Part shown: positions 1 through 9,100 of the stretch, one piece after another
Position numbering within the stretch: the first letter of the stretch is position 1
Layout of the letters: the number at the start of each line of letters is the position of its first letter
Position numbers and translations under genes: made by a program
The notes under the pieces: generated by a model
Seen by the model: the letters and a program-made list of their open reading frames with translations, nothing else
Database searches by the model: none
Told to the model about the DNA's origin: nothing
Origin: Paenibacillus luteus
Lineage (GTDB): Bacteria > Bacillota > Bacilli > Paenibacillales > Paenibacillaceae
Assembly (NCBI RefSeq): GCF_006542765.1
Contig: NZ_SKCD01000022.1
Span: 1-64,000, forward strand
Direction: 5' to 3'
Length of the DNA: 64,000 nucleotides

Positions 1-126
1 CAATGATTTTAGTTTAGGTAAGTCTAGCAAACTACGAATCTCGATGTTGGATTGAACATTCAACGTGATGTACATACTCATCTCTCCCTTGAGACCAGTA
101 TGTTTCATCTCGTCAAAGTTGTACAT
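1..126 (-). CDS. Partial open frame running off the left edge, unrecognised
   Basis: An open minus-strand frame starts at ATG 126 and stays open to base 1. It encodes about 42 residues beginning MYNFDEMKHTGLKGEM and ending IRSLLDLPKLKSL. The composition looks coding, and the last residues have leucine spacing like a leucine-rich repeat. No Shine-Dalgarno precedes the ATG, and the frame is closed by a TGA three codons upstream. It may therefore be an internal piece of a broken gene rather than a true start. It lies just downstream of the truncated RCC1-like gene on the same strand. No function is assigned. Confidence 0.35.
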   Translation of the reverse strand, partial: MYNFDEMKHTGLKGEMSMYITLNVQSNIEIRSLLDLPKLKSL

Positions 127-164
127 TATTATTCAAGCACTTCTGTACATGTTTAGATTAGCAT

Positions 165-629
165 TTACACAGAGCACATATTTTGGGCCAATTTCGAATC
201 CGCCGCTAATGCCACTTGGCAGCTCTGCCCCCAGGCCCAAAGCTTGCCGCTACCGTCCAAGGCAATACTTCCTGCGCTACTGCTAGCTATCTTGCGAATG
301 CCCGACAAACCCTGAACCTGTGAAGAGACAGAGGAACCCTCTTTCCAGTTCCAAACCGTTCCATCTTTTTTGAGCAGCAACTTGGAAGTCACTTTGACGG
401 CACCTGGAACGCTTGGTCCGCGCTTTGCGAGTTCGTTGTCATGCCAATACCAAACCGTTCCATTTCCGTCTAGAGCAATCCCAGTTCCATTTGCCTGAAC
501 CGTAAAATCAATATCCACAATTCCACTAAGGGATCGTCTTTCGTTCGCAGCGGAACTAGAGGCGTATGCAGCATTAGTAAGTGAAGCTAATAACATAAAG
601 CTTATCGCAAAAATAAACCATTTCTTCAA
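165..629 (-). CDS. Secreted RCC1-like repeat protein, probably truncated
   Basis: The 154-residue product has a clear signal peptide (residues 1-23, ending AAYA). RCC1-type repeats follow, of the form ALDGNGTVWYW, KKDGTVWNW and ALDGSGKLWAWG, which in full-length proteins build a seven-bladed propeller. Only about three repeat cores are present, against seven or more in complete family members. After WAWGQ the repeat pattern stops and an unrelated 20-residue tail (SCQVALAADSKLAQNMCSV) runs to the stop, which suggests a truncation or frameshift near base 235. Another frame across 165-235 also reads open. The start is TTG at 629, eight bases after GGGAGG, so translation initiation looks real. 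An extracellular role is inferred from the signal peptide only. Confidence 0.6.
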   Translation of the reverse strand: MKKWFIFAISFMLLASLTNAAYASSSAANERRSLSGIVDIDFTVQANGTGIALDGNGTVWYWHDNELAKRGPSVPGAVKVTSKLLLKKDGTVWNWKEGSSVSSQVQGLSGIRKIASSSAGSIALDGSGKLWAWGQSCQVALAADSKLAQNMCSV

Positions 630-942
630 ACCACAAACCTCCCATTTTTTTCTTATAATAACAGACGATCTAATCCTTTACTTTGTTTCAATTTTTAAAC
701 AAAAGAGAAACACCTGATTGATTCCGCCTCGTTCTGGTGATAGTTAAGAAGCATTCTTTCTTTAGCAACATTTTCTGAGGCTTTACGTTTACAATGAGAT
801 AAAGTAGATATATTGGTAATTTTTTTCTCATCCATCAGAATAGATTATCTACATAAAGAAGATGGATTCCTCATCATATAGACGCCCGGCAAACTAATAG
901 GGGTGAAATTACCTTCTTCTTTAAAATAATTTAACAATCAAT
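630..942. other. Intergenic region with partial repeat arm
   Basis: I see no gene here. Bases near 721-748 (CCTCGTTCTGGTGAT and flanks) resemble the right arm and tail of the hairpin repeats at 15508-15539 and 17309-17342, without the left arm. The remainder is AT-rich and holds the GGGAGG ribosome-binding site of the RCC1-like gene near 638-643. Confidence 0.3.
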
Positions 943-1362
943 TTATTCATAAACCATAACCCAATATTTCTCTTTTGAACTACCTTCTTCAACAACTTTC
1001 TTCCAACCATTATGCTCATAAAATTTCATCGCTTTTTGATTTTCAGATATACATTTCAATCTGACTGGTTTATTCATTTTTACTAAGGAGGCGTTAACCA
1101 ATTGACCACCAACCCCCTTACCTGAGAAGTCTGGATGAACAAATAAATGATGTATAAAATCATCTGGGAGGTATAAAGAGGCAAATCCAAGGATTTGAGT
1201 ATCTTCCTCTGCTAAAATGATATATTCTTCTTTCGTATGCTTATCAAAATCTTCTAAAGTCATTTCTTCTGCAACTGCCCAATGAAAACTTTTACGACGA
1301 GATTCAAGATATATACTTCTTAAATCAGCGTAGTCTGATTCCCTTGCTACTCTAATATTCAC
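943..1362 (-). CDS. GNAT family N-acetyltransferase
   Basis: This 139-residue single-domain GNAT protein would transfer acetyl from acetyl-CoA to a small-molecule or protein amine in the cytoplasm. The acetyl-CoA loop is visible at residues 75-86 (VHPDFSGKGVGG, matching the family V-hP-xxG-x-G pattern). The C-terminal FYEHNGW segment (114-120) is typical of the last beta-alpha unit. The start is GTG at 1362, preceded by the purine-rich AGAGAGAG. It lies about 150 bases downstream of the marR gene on the same strand and could be co-transcribed with it. The substrate cannot be predicted. Length is normal for the family. Confidence 0.8.
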   Translation of the reverse strand: MNIRVARESDYADLRSIYLESRRKSFHWAVAEEMTLEDFDKHTKEEYIILAEEDTQILGFASLYLPDDFIHHLFVHPDFSGKGVGGQLVNASLVKMNKPVRLKCISENQKAMKFYEHNGWKKVVEEGSSKEKYWVMVYE

Positions 1363-1516
1363 ATTTTCACTCTCTCTTTTATAGTTTGCGTTGTAATAAT
1401 CGGAATAAAAAAAAGCACAGGGCTATGGTATCTGCTCCTTTTAATTGATTTGCAATTCATGAATCTGAATGCGGAAACTGAATCTTTTCAAAGGAGTTCA
1501 ATAACAATTGGTGATT

Positions 1517-1969
1517 TCAATACTCTCTTTTATTTCCCTTCTTTACGAAATCCCACTCGACCTCAATATTTTTTCTCACTCTTTGCAAAAGCTGAAACAA
1601 TTTTTCTGAATCTTTTTCAGAAAATCCTGCTAAAGCAACAGAGTCTGTATAATCTCCTTCTCTCTTCAGAAAAGAGTACGCTTGTTTACCATTTTCAGTT
1701 GTAAAGAGCCTTTTAATTTTTTTGTTCGTTTCATCGTCTTTCTTTTCAATAAAACCTTGGATTTCAAGCTTTTGAATCGCACGTGATGCGGTTGTTCGGT
1801 CGACCTTTATCATTTCAGCAACTTTTTCTTGAATAATTCCAGGATTCTCGTATATACGAACAAGATATAAATATTGTCCTTTTGTAAGATCTATTTCCTT
1901 AAACTCTATATTACTAATGGAATCCAATGCCCTAGCAATCATTCCAACTTCACGAAGTATCTCCTTCAT
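1517..1969 (-). CDS. MarR family transcriptional regulator
   Basis: The product is a 150-residue winged-helix regulator that probably binds DNA as a dimer. The wHTH spans about residues 30-100. The recognition helix region reads VDRTTASRAIQKLEIQGFI, followed by a wing with KKDDETNKK. These features fit MarR regulators of drug, phenolic or oxidant responses. It is divergent from the acetyltransferase at 2106-2561, with 136 bases between the starts. That gap contains a perfect 10-bp inverted repeat overlapping a TATAAT box, so autoregulation and control of the acetyltransferase are likely. The ligand is unknown. Confidence 0.85.
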   Translation of the reverse strand: MKEILREVGMIARALDSISNIEFKEIDLTKGQYLYLVRIYENPGIIQEKVAEMIKVDRTTASRAIQKLEIQGFIEKKDDETNKKIKRLFTTENGKQAYSFLKREGDYTDSVALAGFSEKDSEKLFQLLQRVRKNIEVEWDFVKKGNKREY

Positions 1970-2004
1970 TCAATCACCAACCAATCCACTTTTTATTGCA
2001 TTTA

Positions 2005-2043
2005 CAACAATAATGTTTTTGTGTATGCTTATAATTATTGTTG
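2005..2043. promoter_or_regulatory. Perfect 10-bp inverted repeat, candidate MarR operator
   Basis: CAACAATAAT (2005-2014) and ATTATTGTTG (2034-2043) are exact reverse complements separated by 19 bases. A TATAAT at 2030-2035 overlaps the right arm and points toward the acetyltransferase gene. Position between divergent marR and acetyltransferase genes makes an operator the simplest reading. Binding is an inference. Confidence 0.5.
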
Positions 2044-2105
2044 AATTCATTATGACGATTTTCGCAAAAAAAATAAACCATTATCATATCATTGGAGTGA
2101 ATCGA

Positions 2106-2561
2106 ATGGAGTTTAAAATCGATGATTTAACAGGATCCGAAATAATCGCATTAATCAGTGAACATTTACAGAGCATGTTTAAACATTCCCCGCCGGAGAG
2201 TGTACATGCGTTAAATTTGGATGGATTAAAAGCGCCGGAAATCACCTTCTGGAGTGCCTGGGAACAAAACGAACTTTTAGGTTGTTGTGCTCTTAAAGAA
2301 CTGGAGTGCTATCATGCTGAAATCAAGTCAATGCGTACTTCTACCAAGCACCTTAGGAAGGGCATCGCATCAAAAATGCTTGCCCATATCATTGAGGAAG
2401 CTAAGAAACGAGGTTATCAACGGCTGAGCTTGGAAACCGGATCCATGGAAGCTTTCGAACCGGCTAGAAAGTTATACGAACAATTTGGATTTGAATACTG
2501 CGGTCCGTTTGTGGATTACACGGAAGACCCCAACAGTGTTTTTATGACGAAAGAATTATAA
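2106..2561 (+). CDS. YsnE-like GNAT N-acetyltransferase
   Basis: The 151-residue protein is a GNAT enzyme resembling Bacillus YsnE-type acetyltransferases. It shows KSMRTSTKHLRKGIASKML (acetyl-CoA-binding motif A with RKGIA), LSLETGSMEAFEPARKLYEQ, and a C-terminal FGFEYCGPFVDY, a characteristic order in that subfamily. The frame is open further upstream, but ATG 2106 is preceded by GGAGTGA at the right distance, and the upstream extension would be a non-homologous hydrophobic stretch. The gene is divergent from marR and shares its regulatory gap. The YsnE assignment is from memory of the family and was not searched. Confidence 0.8.
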   Translation: MEFKIDDLTGSEIIALISEHLQSMFKHSPPESVHALNLDGLKAPEITFWSAWEQNELLGCCALKELECYHAEIKSMRTSTKHLRKGIASKMLAHIIEEAKKRGYQRLSLETGSMEAFEPARKLYEQFGFEYCGPFVDYTEDPNSVFMTKEL

Positions 2562-2573
2562 ATACAACAACAT

Positions 2574-2957
2574 ATGAAGAGAACTCTAACATTGCATACA
2601 AAAGAGGGTTACCAATTAGAGATTCGACGTTTATATCATCTGGAACTACAGGAAATACAAGCACTTATGTTTGATGTTATTTCGCGACTGCCTTTCCAAG
2701 ATCTTTTTGCAATGGATGATGAAAATGGCTTCCTCGATCTTTTTAATGGACAGGGTGAGATATATGGTGCTTTTAATAATGGGACATTAGTTGCTTATTC
2801 AGTTTTGGCATTTCCCGGTGTAAGCGAGAGTAACTTAGGATCTGAATTTGGAGTACTAGAAGTAGAATTGCCCTTGTTCACGCGACCGATGTACGGTGGA
2901 AAGAATAGACATTGTTATTCAAAACGACTTATTGGGCTAAAGAATGAAGGGCTCTGA
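2574..2957 (+). pseudogene. N-terminal fragment of a GNAT acetyltransferase
   Basis: Residues 1-100 of this 127-residue frame fit the first half of a GNAT protein (MDDENGFLDLFNGQGEIYGAF, then VAYSVLAFPGVSESNLG). The acetyl-CoA loop RxxGxG/A expected after the LEVELPLF strand is absent. The tail (TRPMYGGKNRHCYSKRLIGL) reads as frame-shifted or unrelated sequence before the stop. The gene starts 13 bases after the previous acetyltransferase on the same strand and is followed by a hairpin at 2991-3015. It is probably the 5' part of a broken second gene in a two-gene unit. Confidence 0.55.
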
Positions 2958-2990
2958 TCCGTAGGCATAGACCGAAATATAGCCTGGGAT

Positions 2991-3015
2991 AAAGTGACCG
3001 CACTGCGGTCACTTT
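2991..3015 (+). terminator. Hairpin after the acetyltransferase pair
   Basis: AAAGTGACCGCA and TGCGGTCACTTT form a perfect 12-bp inverted repeat around one central base. A strong T-run is lacking (TTTCCAGTTATTTC follows), so termination is only probable. Confidence 0.5.
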
Positions 3016-3108
3016 CCAGTTATTTCATAAGAGATTTCAGTAGACCGGCAACCTTTAGTATGGTGCTATCATTTATCGTTAGCTTAACCAAATTCTTCTG
3101 AAATCTCT

Positions 3109-3483
3109 TTAAAATAAATCTCTCTCTCTTATATCGTTCACTATTATTAATGCTTCGCGTAAATTCTCCAAATTCCCCTCTTCATTAAATTTCTCCACTA
3201 ATTCTGCTGCATACATAATATCATTTGCTGCCCCGTAATCATTTACCGTGTGTGCTAGCGCTTCATATACAACAGGTTCAAGGGCATGGCTATCGAAGCG
3301 GCTTATATTCGTTCCATTCCTTGAAATAATACTCTCTAAGCGCTTGCTAGCATCTTCAAAAGATAAAGTCAAAGCGGGCTTGCTTTTGAATGCGTCGGGC
3401 AAATAGGTTTTAAAGGCGATTCCGCCAATAATCAACATGGCTAGTATAATAGCGATGATGTCGCGTTTTAAATCCGTAGTCAT
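3109..3483 (-). CDS. Membrane-anchored protein of unknown function
   Basis: I do not recognise a named family. The 124-residue product starts MTTDLKRDIIA and has one transmembrane segment (about residues 8-27, IIAIILAMLIIGGIAFKTYL). A roughly 90-residue soluble part follows with mixed helices (LSFEDASKRLESIISRNG; YAAELVEKFNEEGNLENLREA). The frame continues upstream to 3570, but ATG 3483 has GGGAGGA at ideal distance, so I chose it. The topology suggests an N-in, C-out single-pass protein. It faces the transporter gene divergently, with about 270 bases between. Confidence 0.6.
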   Translation of the reverse strand: MTTDLKRDIIAIILAMLIIGGIAFKTYLPDAFKSKPALTLSFEDASKRLESIISRNGTNISRFDSHALEPVVYEALAHTVNDYGAANDIMYAAELVEKFNEEGNLENLREALIIVNDIRERDLF

Positions 3484-3750
3484 GCAAATCTTCCTCCCAA
3501 AAGTCTGGTACGTTTTCACCCTTACTTCCATACGTCGCAGGAATTTTTTTATTCGTGACACGATAAGCAATTTTGCATCTTAAAATTTGAAAACTCTGTA
3601 CTATAGATTTCATCAATCGTTTTCATAGAAAGAAGAATATTGATCTATAATTTATAATCTCATATAATGAGGCATCCGAGAGAAGGCAGTTGCCACAAAA
3701 ATATAAAACGATTGCACTCTACATTCGATAATAGAAAGTAGTGACTATTC

Positions 3751-4734
3751 ATGCAAACCATGTCTGCCTTACAAAAACAAAAAAGCATTGGTTCTATTCA
3801 ATTCTTACCCGTTAATCTCTTTGCCTCGGTTATGGGTATTTCAGGTCTGTCATTGGCTTGGATACAAGCAAGCAAGCTATTCGGCACTTCCCGCGTCATC
3901 GCTGATATGATTGGAATCGTTGCAATTCTGGCATTTGTTGCATTAAGCATAGGCTATATTTCAAAATGGGTTCTATATCCACAAAATGTAAAAGCAGAAT
4001 TTACGCATCCCGTGATAGGTAATTTTTTTGGAACGATCACGATTTCCATTTTACTACTTTCCTCCGTGATAGGTACCTATAGTCAAATATTGGGGCAAAT
4101 GATGTGGGTCATTGGAACTGTGCTCACTTTAGCCCTTTGTTTTGTCATCGTTACACGCTTGCTGAACGGGGGTCTTGATCCAAGTAACGTAGTTCCTGCT
4201 TTACTAATTCCTGTGGTTGGTACCCTTAATATTGCTGTTACCAGTGGAACAATGACGTTCCCTTGGGCTCATGAAATGAATCTGTTATCCCTCGCGATAG
4301 GAGGAATTATTGCTTTAATTTTCCTTTCTTTGATCTTATCCAGATTAATTCATCAAGCTCCACTGCCTACAGGATTAATGCCATCCATGATGATCATGAT
4401 TGCACCGTTTGAAGTCGGTTTTCTCGGCTATACAAACTTCGAGCAGCGAATTGATCCATTCGCCTCCATCTTGTTTTACTTTGGTCTGTTCTTGTTCATC
4501 ATTTTGTTCTTCAAAATATTCAAAAAATCCATTCCGTTTAGCGCCTCTTGGTGGGCTGTAGGCTTTCCAATGGCCGCTCTCAGCAATGCCGCTTTAAAAT
4601 ACGCGATGTTTGTGCATTCTTGGCTGTTAATCACCATTTCGGTGATCATTTTAGCTTTTGTAAGCATCGTTTTAATCGTTCTCTTTATTCGAACAATTGA
4701 CATGTTATTTAAAGGGAGTTTGCTTAGAGCATAA
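3751..4734 (+). CDS. TehA/SLAC1-type (TDT family) membrane transporter
   Basis: The 327-residue integral membrane protein has about ten hydrophobic helices. The N-terminal pattern FLPVNLFASVMGISGLSLAW is characteristic of the tellurite-resistance/dicarboxylate transporter (TDT, SLAC1/TehA) family. Members form anion channels or exporters, and several export organic acids, sulfite or tellurite. Length and helix number match full-size members. The Shine-Dalgarno is weak, and the second Met (position 4) is a possible alternative start. It appears monocistronic, followed by a hairpin at 4742-4789. The substrate is not predictable from sequence alone. Confidence 0.8.
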   Translation: MQTMSALQKQKSIGSIQFLPVNLFASVMGISGLSLAWIQASKLFGTSRVIADMIGIVAILAFVALSIGYISKWVLYPQNVKAEFTHPVIGNFFGTITISILLLSSVIGTYSQILGQMMWVIGTVLTLALCFVIVTRLLNGGLDPSNVVPALLIPVVGTLNIAVTSGTMTFPWAHEMNLLSLAIGGIIALIFLSLILSRLIHQAPLPTGLMPSMMIMIAPFEVGFLGYTNFEQRIDPFASILFYFGLFLFIILFFKIFKKSIPFSASWWAVGFPMAALSNAALKYAMFVHSWLLITISVIILAFVSIVLIVLFIRTIDMLFKGSLLRA

Positions 4735-4741
4735 GGTTAAT

Positions 4742-4789
4742 AAATGGAGGATTTGTTATTAAAACGATTCAAAGTTTAATTCTCCATTT
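4742..4789 (+). terminator. Hairpin after the TDT transporter gene
   Basis: AAATGGAGGATT (4742-4753) pairs with AATTCTCCATTT (4778-4789), a 12-bp stem with one G-T pair and a 24-base loop, followed by a short T-run. It sits eight bases after the transporter stop codon. Confidence 0.45.
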
Positions 4790-4887
4790 TGTGAATATGG
4801 CGTGTTTTGCGAACAGTCGATACTGCTCTTGCAGATCTTTTTCCTTATCAATAGTGATTGTTTAATTTATAATTACCCATGAGCTTA

Positions 4888-5073
4888 TTAACTTAATCCA
4901 TGGTCTTCATCTATCATCCATGAGAACTCTTTAGAAATGGAAATTGCAACACCAGTTATAGCGATTTCTAAAATGTCACTAATATATCTTGGCAAATCGA
5001 TTTCAATTAGGTTTACTTCTTCAACACCTTCGAGTGTATCAAACGCGTAGCTACCATCTAATTCTGCAGGAAT
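4888..5073 (-). pseudogene. Short coding remnant without a start codon
   Basis: The minus strand reads open for 61 residues, ending MIDEDHGLS at the stop 4888-4890. It contains coherent protein-like sequence (DGSYAFDTLEGVEEVNLIE, then IAITGVAISISKEFSW). An in-frame TAA precedes it and no ATG, GTG or TTG is placed to start it. I read it as the 3' end of a decayed gene. The family is not recognised. It occupies most of the gap between the transporter and the YdcF-type gene. Confidence 0.4.
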
Positions 5074-5097
5074 TTAAGGTTATCATTATAACTATCA

Positions 5098-5670
5098 TTA
5101 TTTAAAAAGATATTTATAATAAGCTGGGAATTCTCGTATAATGGAGTAAATATCTCTATACTCAAAGATTTTGGCATGAGCTGAATACACTGCTTTCATA
5201 TCCATTTTTCTAAATGCTAATTTTGTCCTAGATACATGAAAATATTGAGTAATAACCATTACCGAGTCTAAATCTAATTCATCCATAATCTTGCTGGTAT
5301 TTTGGGCGGTTATATAAGAGTTGTACCCATTATTATCCTCTATAATTTTATCTTCCGTTATCCCTTTATCTATTAAGTAAGATTTCATAACCTTTGCCTC
5401 ATCGAAACCTTCCTTACCAATACCACCACTAACAATGATAAAAGTAAAATAGCCTCCATCATAAAGTTCTACGGACCTATCTAATCTTGCTTTTAACCGG
5501 TCAGAAGGCTGTCCATTAACTTCTACTTTATTTCCTAATACTACAGCTGCGTCAACAGGTTTCAATTCATCATTCAACCCATCTATGATTACGAAAGTAG
5601 TGTGAATGATAAACCAAATGAGAAAAATTGCTACTACTATTAAAAATCTTCTAATGAAAACAAAGTTCAA
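5098..5670 (-). CDS. YdcF/SanA-type DUF218 membrane protein
   Basis: The 190-residue protein has one N-terminal transmembrane helix (residues 8-28) and an extracytoplasmic DUF218 domain. Family hallmarks are DAAVVLGNKV (about 40-49), RLKARLDRSVELYDGG, IIVSGGIGKEGFDEA, IIEDNNGYNSYITAQNT and VMVITQYFHVSRTKLAF. YdcF/SanA/ElyC proteins are linked to envelope integrity and cell-wall precursor metabolism, but a defined reaction is not established for most members. Length is normal. It stands alone between relics. The start is ATG 5670, with a usable upstream purine stretch (GTGAGAG). Confidence 0.8.
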   Translation of the reverse strand: MNFVFIRRFLIVVAIFLIWFIIHTTFVIIDGLNDELKPVDAAVVLGNKVEVNGQPSDRLKARLDRSVELYDGGYFTFIIVSGGIGKEGFDEAKVMKSYLIDKGITEDKIIEDNNGYNSYITAQNTSKIMDELDLDSVMVITQYFHVSRTKLAFRKMDMKAVYSAHAKIFEYRDIYSIIREFPAYYKYLFK

Positions 5671-5762
5671 TCTCTCACCTGCATTCTCTCATTTTTTATC
5701 CATAATCCTTACTAAGATATTATCATTCTCAGGAGCAAGAAACCTTCCACGCAGATGCCCCA

Positions 5763-6152
5763 TTACTCTCCTTTAATTTGTTCTAGATTATTCATGATAC
5801 TAAACGCTGCTTCATAAAAGAGATGAACCCATTTTTTCATTTGTTCCACAAAATCTTCACTATCGGGAGCACCTATATTCACTGCTGTTTTTTGACCATT
5901 ATATACTTCATTGAATAATGAGATTTCACGATTGTACTTCTCTTTAATATAATCTCTATGAAGTTCACTCATTGCAATAATTATATCGTACTCTTTAAAG
6001 TGATTTTCATCAAAAAGCGTTCTTTTGAAGTCGGTGGTGTCTATATTCATATTAATATTATTTTTCAAGCAATTTTGCTCTGCTATGCTAGCAAGAGAAA
6101 AGCCAAGAAATATACCGGTTAGTAACCCGGTAATTTCTTGGCTTTTGTTCAT
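5763..6152 (-). pseudogene. Beheaded low-molecular-weight protein tyrosine phosphatase
   Basis: The middle and C-terminal parts of this 129-residue frame fit the LMW-PTP/arsenate-reductase-like fold (EYDIIIAMSELHRDYIKEKY, then NIGAPDSEDFVEQMKKWV, where DP would be usual). The N-terminal phosphate loop CxxxxxR is absent. The first 16 or so codons are made from the terminator hairpin of the adjacent surface-protein gene (6098-6146). The catalytic Cys is therefore missing, and the frame's start is an accident of fusion. I call it a 5'-truncated pseudogene with no phosphatase activity expected. Confidence 0.65.
6098..6146 (-). terminator. Strong two-part terminator hairpin of the lectin/SLH gene
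   Basis: AAAAGCCAAGAAAT (6098-6111) pairs perfectly with ATTTCTTGGCTTTT (6133-6146), and inside it ACCGG (6114-6118) pairs with CCGGT (6127-6131). It lies 53 bases downstream of the lectin/SLH stop codon and can act in both directions. The first codons of the LMW-PTP relic overlap it. Confidence 0.8.
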
Positions 6153-6198
6153 GTATGAATGGTCGAGCTTTTATTTATTCAGTTACACCAAGATGGTG

Positions 6199-9100
6199 CT
6201 ATTGCTTGAATAACAGCTCTTTACCATCCGGAAGGTACGTGTAATAGTGATCCTGCGATGCTTCTTCAATATGCTCATATGCCCAGTGAGCAGAAGTCGC
6301 ATCCGGCCATGTTGGTTTTGTCACACCTGTAAGCGGCCCTCTTCCAAGCAAACGGTTCATAATAGTAACAGCTTGGGCACGTGTTACATATTCCCTCAGA
6401 CCGAACGAGCCGTCCTCAAAACCAATCATAACCCCCGCTTTGTTAACAGCGGCAATAGCGGCTGCAGCCCAATGCTGATCGGATACATCCTCAAAAGTGT
6501 TCGTGAATGGTGCGTCAAGATCGGCGTTTAACCATTTGGCCGCAATCATTGCCATTTCGGCTCTCGTTATGCGGTCACTTGGTCGGAAGTTGCCCTGCTT
6601 ATCACCGATCATTAATCCAATATCTTGTAGCTGCTCGATGTTAGCTGCTGCCCAGAACCCTTTTGCAACATCTGGGTACAACTTCTGGTATTCATAAACA
6701 TTAGATAAATTTTTGTTACGTGCTAGTAAAGCCGACATTTCCGCTCTCGTAATCGTATTATTCGGGCGGAATGTGCCATCAGGGAAGCCTTTAATATAAG
6801 CAATATGATGGGCAGGGTTTGCAATGTTCAGGTCGGTGAATGACTTCAGAGTGCCTGTGAAGCCGCTGCCTGGCGTATAAGATACGGTTGCTTCATAACC
6901 AGCTGGGATAGGATTCTTCAGCTGAATAACAACTTGACTGCCGTTCACTTTAACTTCTTGTATTTCTACTGCCTTACCGCTAACTTTCACGATAAATCCT
7001 GATGTATCCACCTTGCCGCTGCCGTCAACTAGATCAAGGACAATAGTTCCCGCTTTGGGATCGAAGGTAGTCTTCTTCACCTGCTCCGTCACTGGCTGAA
7101 CGGGTAGGACAGTACTTCCACCTGTCGATCGTTCTGTTAACTGAATCACTGAGAAAATGCTAAACTTATCAATTTTAATCTCTAGCCCAATTGGAGTGAT
7201 ACCGTTATATACAACGGTAGGGTTCATTACAACCTTTTCTCCATCGCTATGCTCTACAAACACCCGAAGTGAATTCAGGAAGGAATCAAAGTTGCTTGCA
7301 GGCACTATGATTCCGTTCTTTGCGAACGGTAAGAACAGTGTTGTTGTGTAGTCACGATAGTTTGTTTCAATTTCCAGCGAGGAGCCGATTACTTCAACAT
7401 TTCTGCCTCCAGCTGCTGTTCTTACAACCGTGTCATTCACAATGCTGGCATTTAATTCAGTTTGATGACCAGCATCTTTTACAGGAATTAAGCGGAAAAA
7501 CAAGTCAAGATAACGGTCTGCCATTTGGGTAAGCGTATCTGCTGGAATAGATAAGGTCGCATATTCCGTGCGTATATCCAGCGTATTTTGGTTGTTGTTT
7601 AACAGTCTTACAGATTGTCCAGGAATTTCGACAGCAATTTCACCTGGTTCATCTCCCGGAACTTCATTAATATATACGGTTGAAACCCCGTTTTTTGTTC
7701 TAAGATCATTAACAAACCTTGTTGCTGTTGCGGAATCGAAAATAGCTTTGTCAATCTTAACTCCGTTTGATAACATAACACGATTAATACCAACCTGCTC
7801 ATTCACCTCATCATCTGAACCGCCAACAACCCGAACTTGTCGATAATTCTCGATTGTTGTCTTTGTTAAGTTCTCAGCTTTGACAATTAACAGGAATGTG
7901 CGGGTTTTTGTTACACCGTTTTTAGAAACAGAAGCGGTGAGTATAACACTTTCATCCTTTGCATGACGATGAACAAGTGTCTTAACCGTTCCATTTTCGG
8001 GCAATGAAATTTCAATCGCATTCGGCTTGTTGGAGGCCCACTCGACGGTCGTTTCATTGGCTCCTGTTGTTACAATGAGTACAGGAAGTGTAACGCTCTC
8101 CCATGTATCGTTTGCTTGGTAACCGATTTGCAAAGCCCGAAGCGCATCATTAATGGCTTCGTCTGTCGTGAATTCGACAGTTATAAGCAAAGGTTTACTT
8201 TCATATCTGCCTTCTTCGGTTATTGTCACTTGAATTTTAGTTCCCGGCTCAAGGTCAAGTCCTTCGATGACAACTGCGCCTGTCTCTGCTCCGGTATTTA
8301 CTGCTCTTTTGAGCTCTGTACCATTCTCGTCGTATACGATAATGGTGGCGCCTGCAGGCACCTCTACTACCTTAACGCTGCCTGTTGTTACACTAGGTTT
8401 AACAGTTGAATTCTCGAGTGAATTGCTTTCCGATTTTGCTTGGCTTGAAATCGACGGGCTTTCCAGTTTTCCAGTTTCCGTCACTCCAACCTTAATCAAG
8501 TCTCCCTCATTAAGTACATGAGGAGCTTCAATGTTAACTACAACGGTTGTAATGGAAGGACCTGTGTTTGTGACTTTACCAATAACATCGCCGTTCTTGT
8601 CATATACGTTGATGGTCGCACCTGGTGGTACGTCTTTAACGGTTACTGTGTTTTTCGTTGCGTTTGTTTCTACATTGTCGGTATCAAGCAGCGAGCTTTC
8701 CGTTTTCGCTTCGCTCACTACCGGTTCACTTTCCAGATGACCGTTTTCTGTGACCGTAACTTTTACAATATCGCCTTCAGTAAGTTCGGGTATAGATTCA
8801 ATCGTAACTACAACGGCTGTTTTCGTTGAGCCTGTATTAGTAGCCGTACCAATAACATCGCCGTTCTTGTCATATACGTTGATGGTTGCACCCGGCGGTA
8901 CATCTTTGACGGTTACGGTATTGTTTGTTGCGTTCGTCTTAACGTTATTCGTGTCAAGTACGCTGTCTAGCTTCGCTTCGCTAGACAATGGGTTACTTTC
9001 CAGCTTGCCTGTCTCTGTAACTGTAACTTTAATGATGTCGCCTGCCTCAAGCGTATGCGGTGAATTAATCTCGACTACGATATCCCCTATCGAGCCGGGG

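Noticed and set aside
3410-3616. 68-codon minus-strand frame overlapping the small membrane-protein gene
   Set aside because: It is in another frame of a region where ATG 3483 has a good ribosome-binding site and a transmembrane helix.
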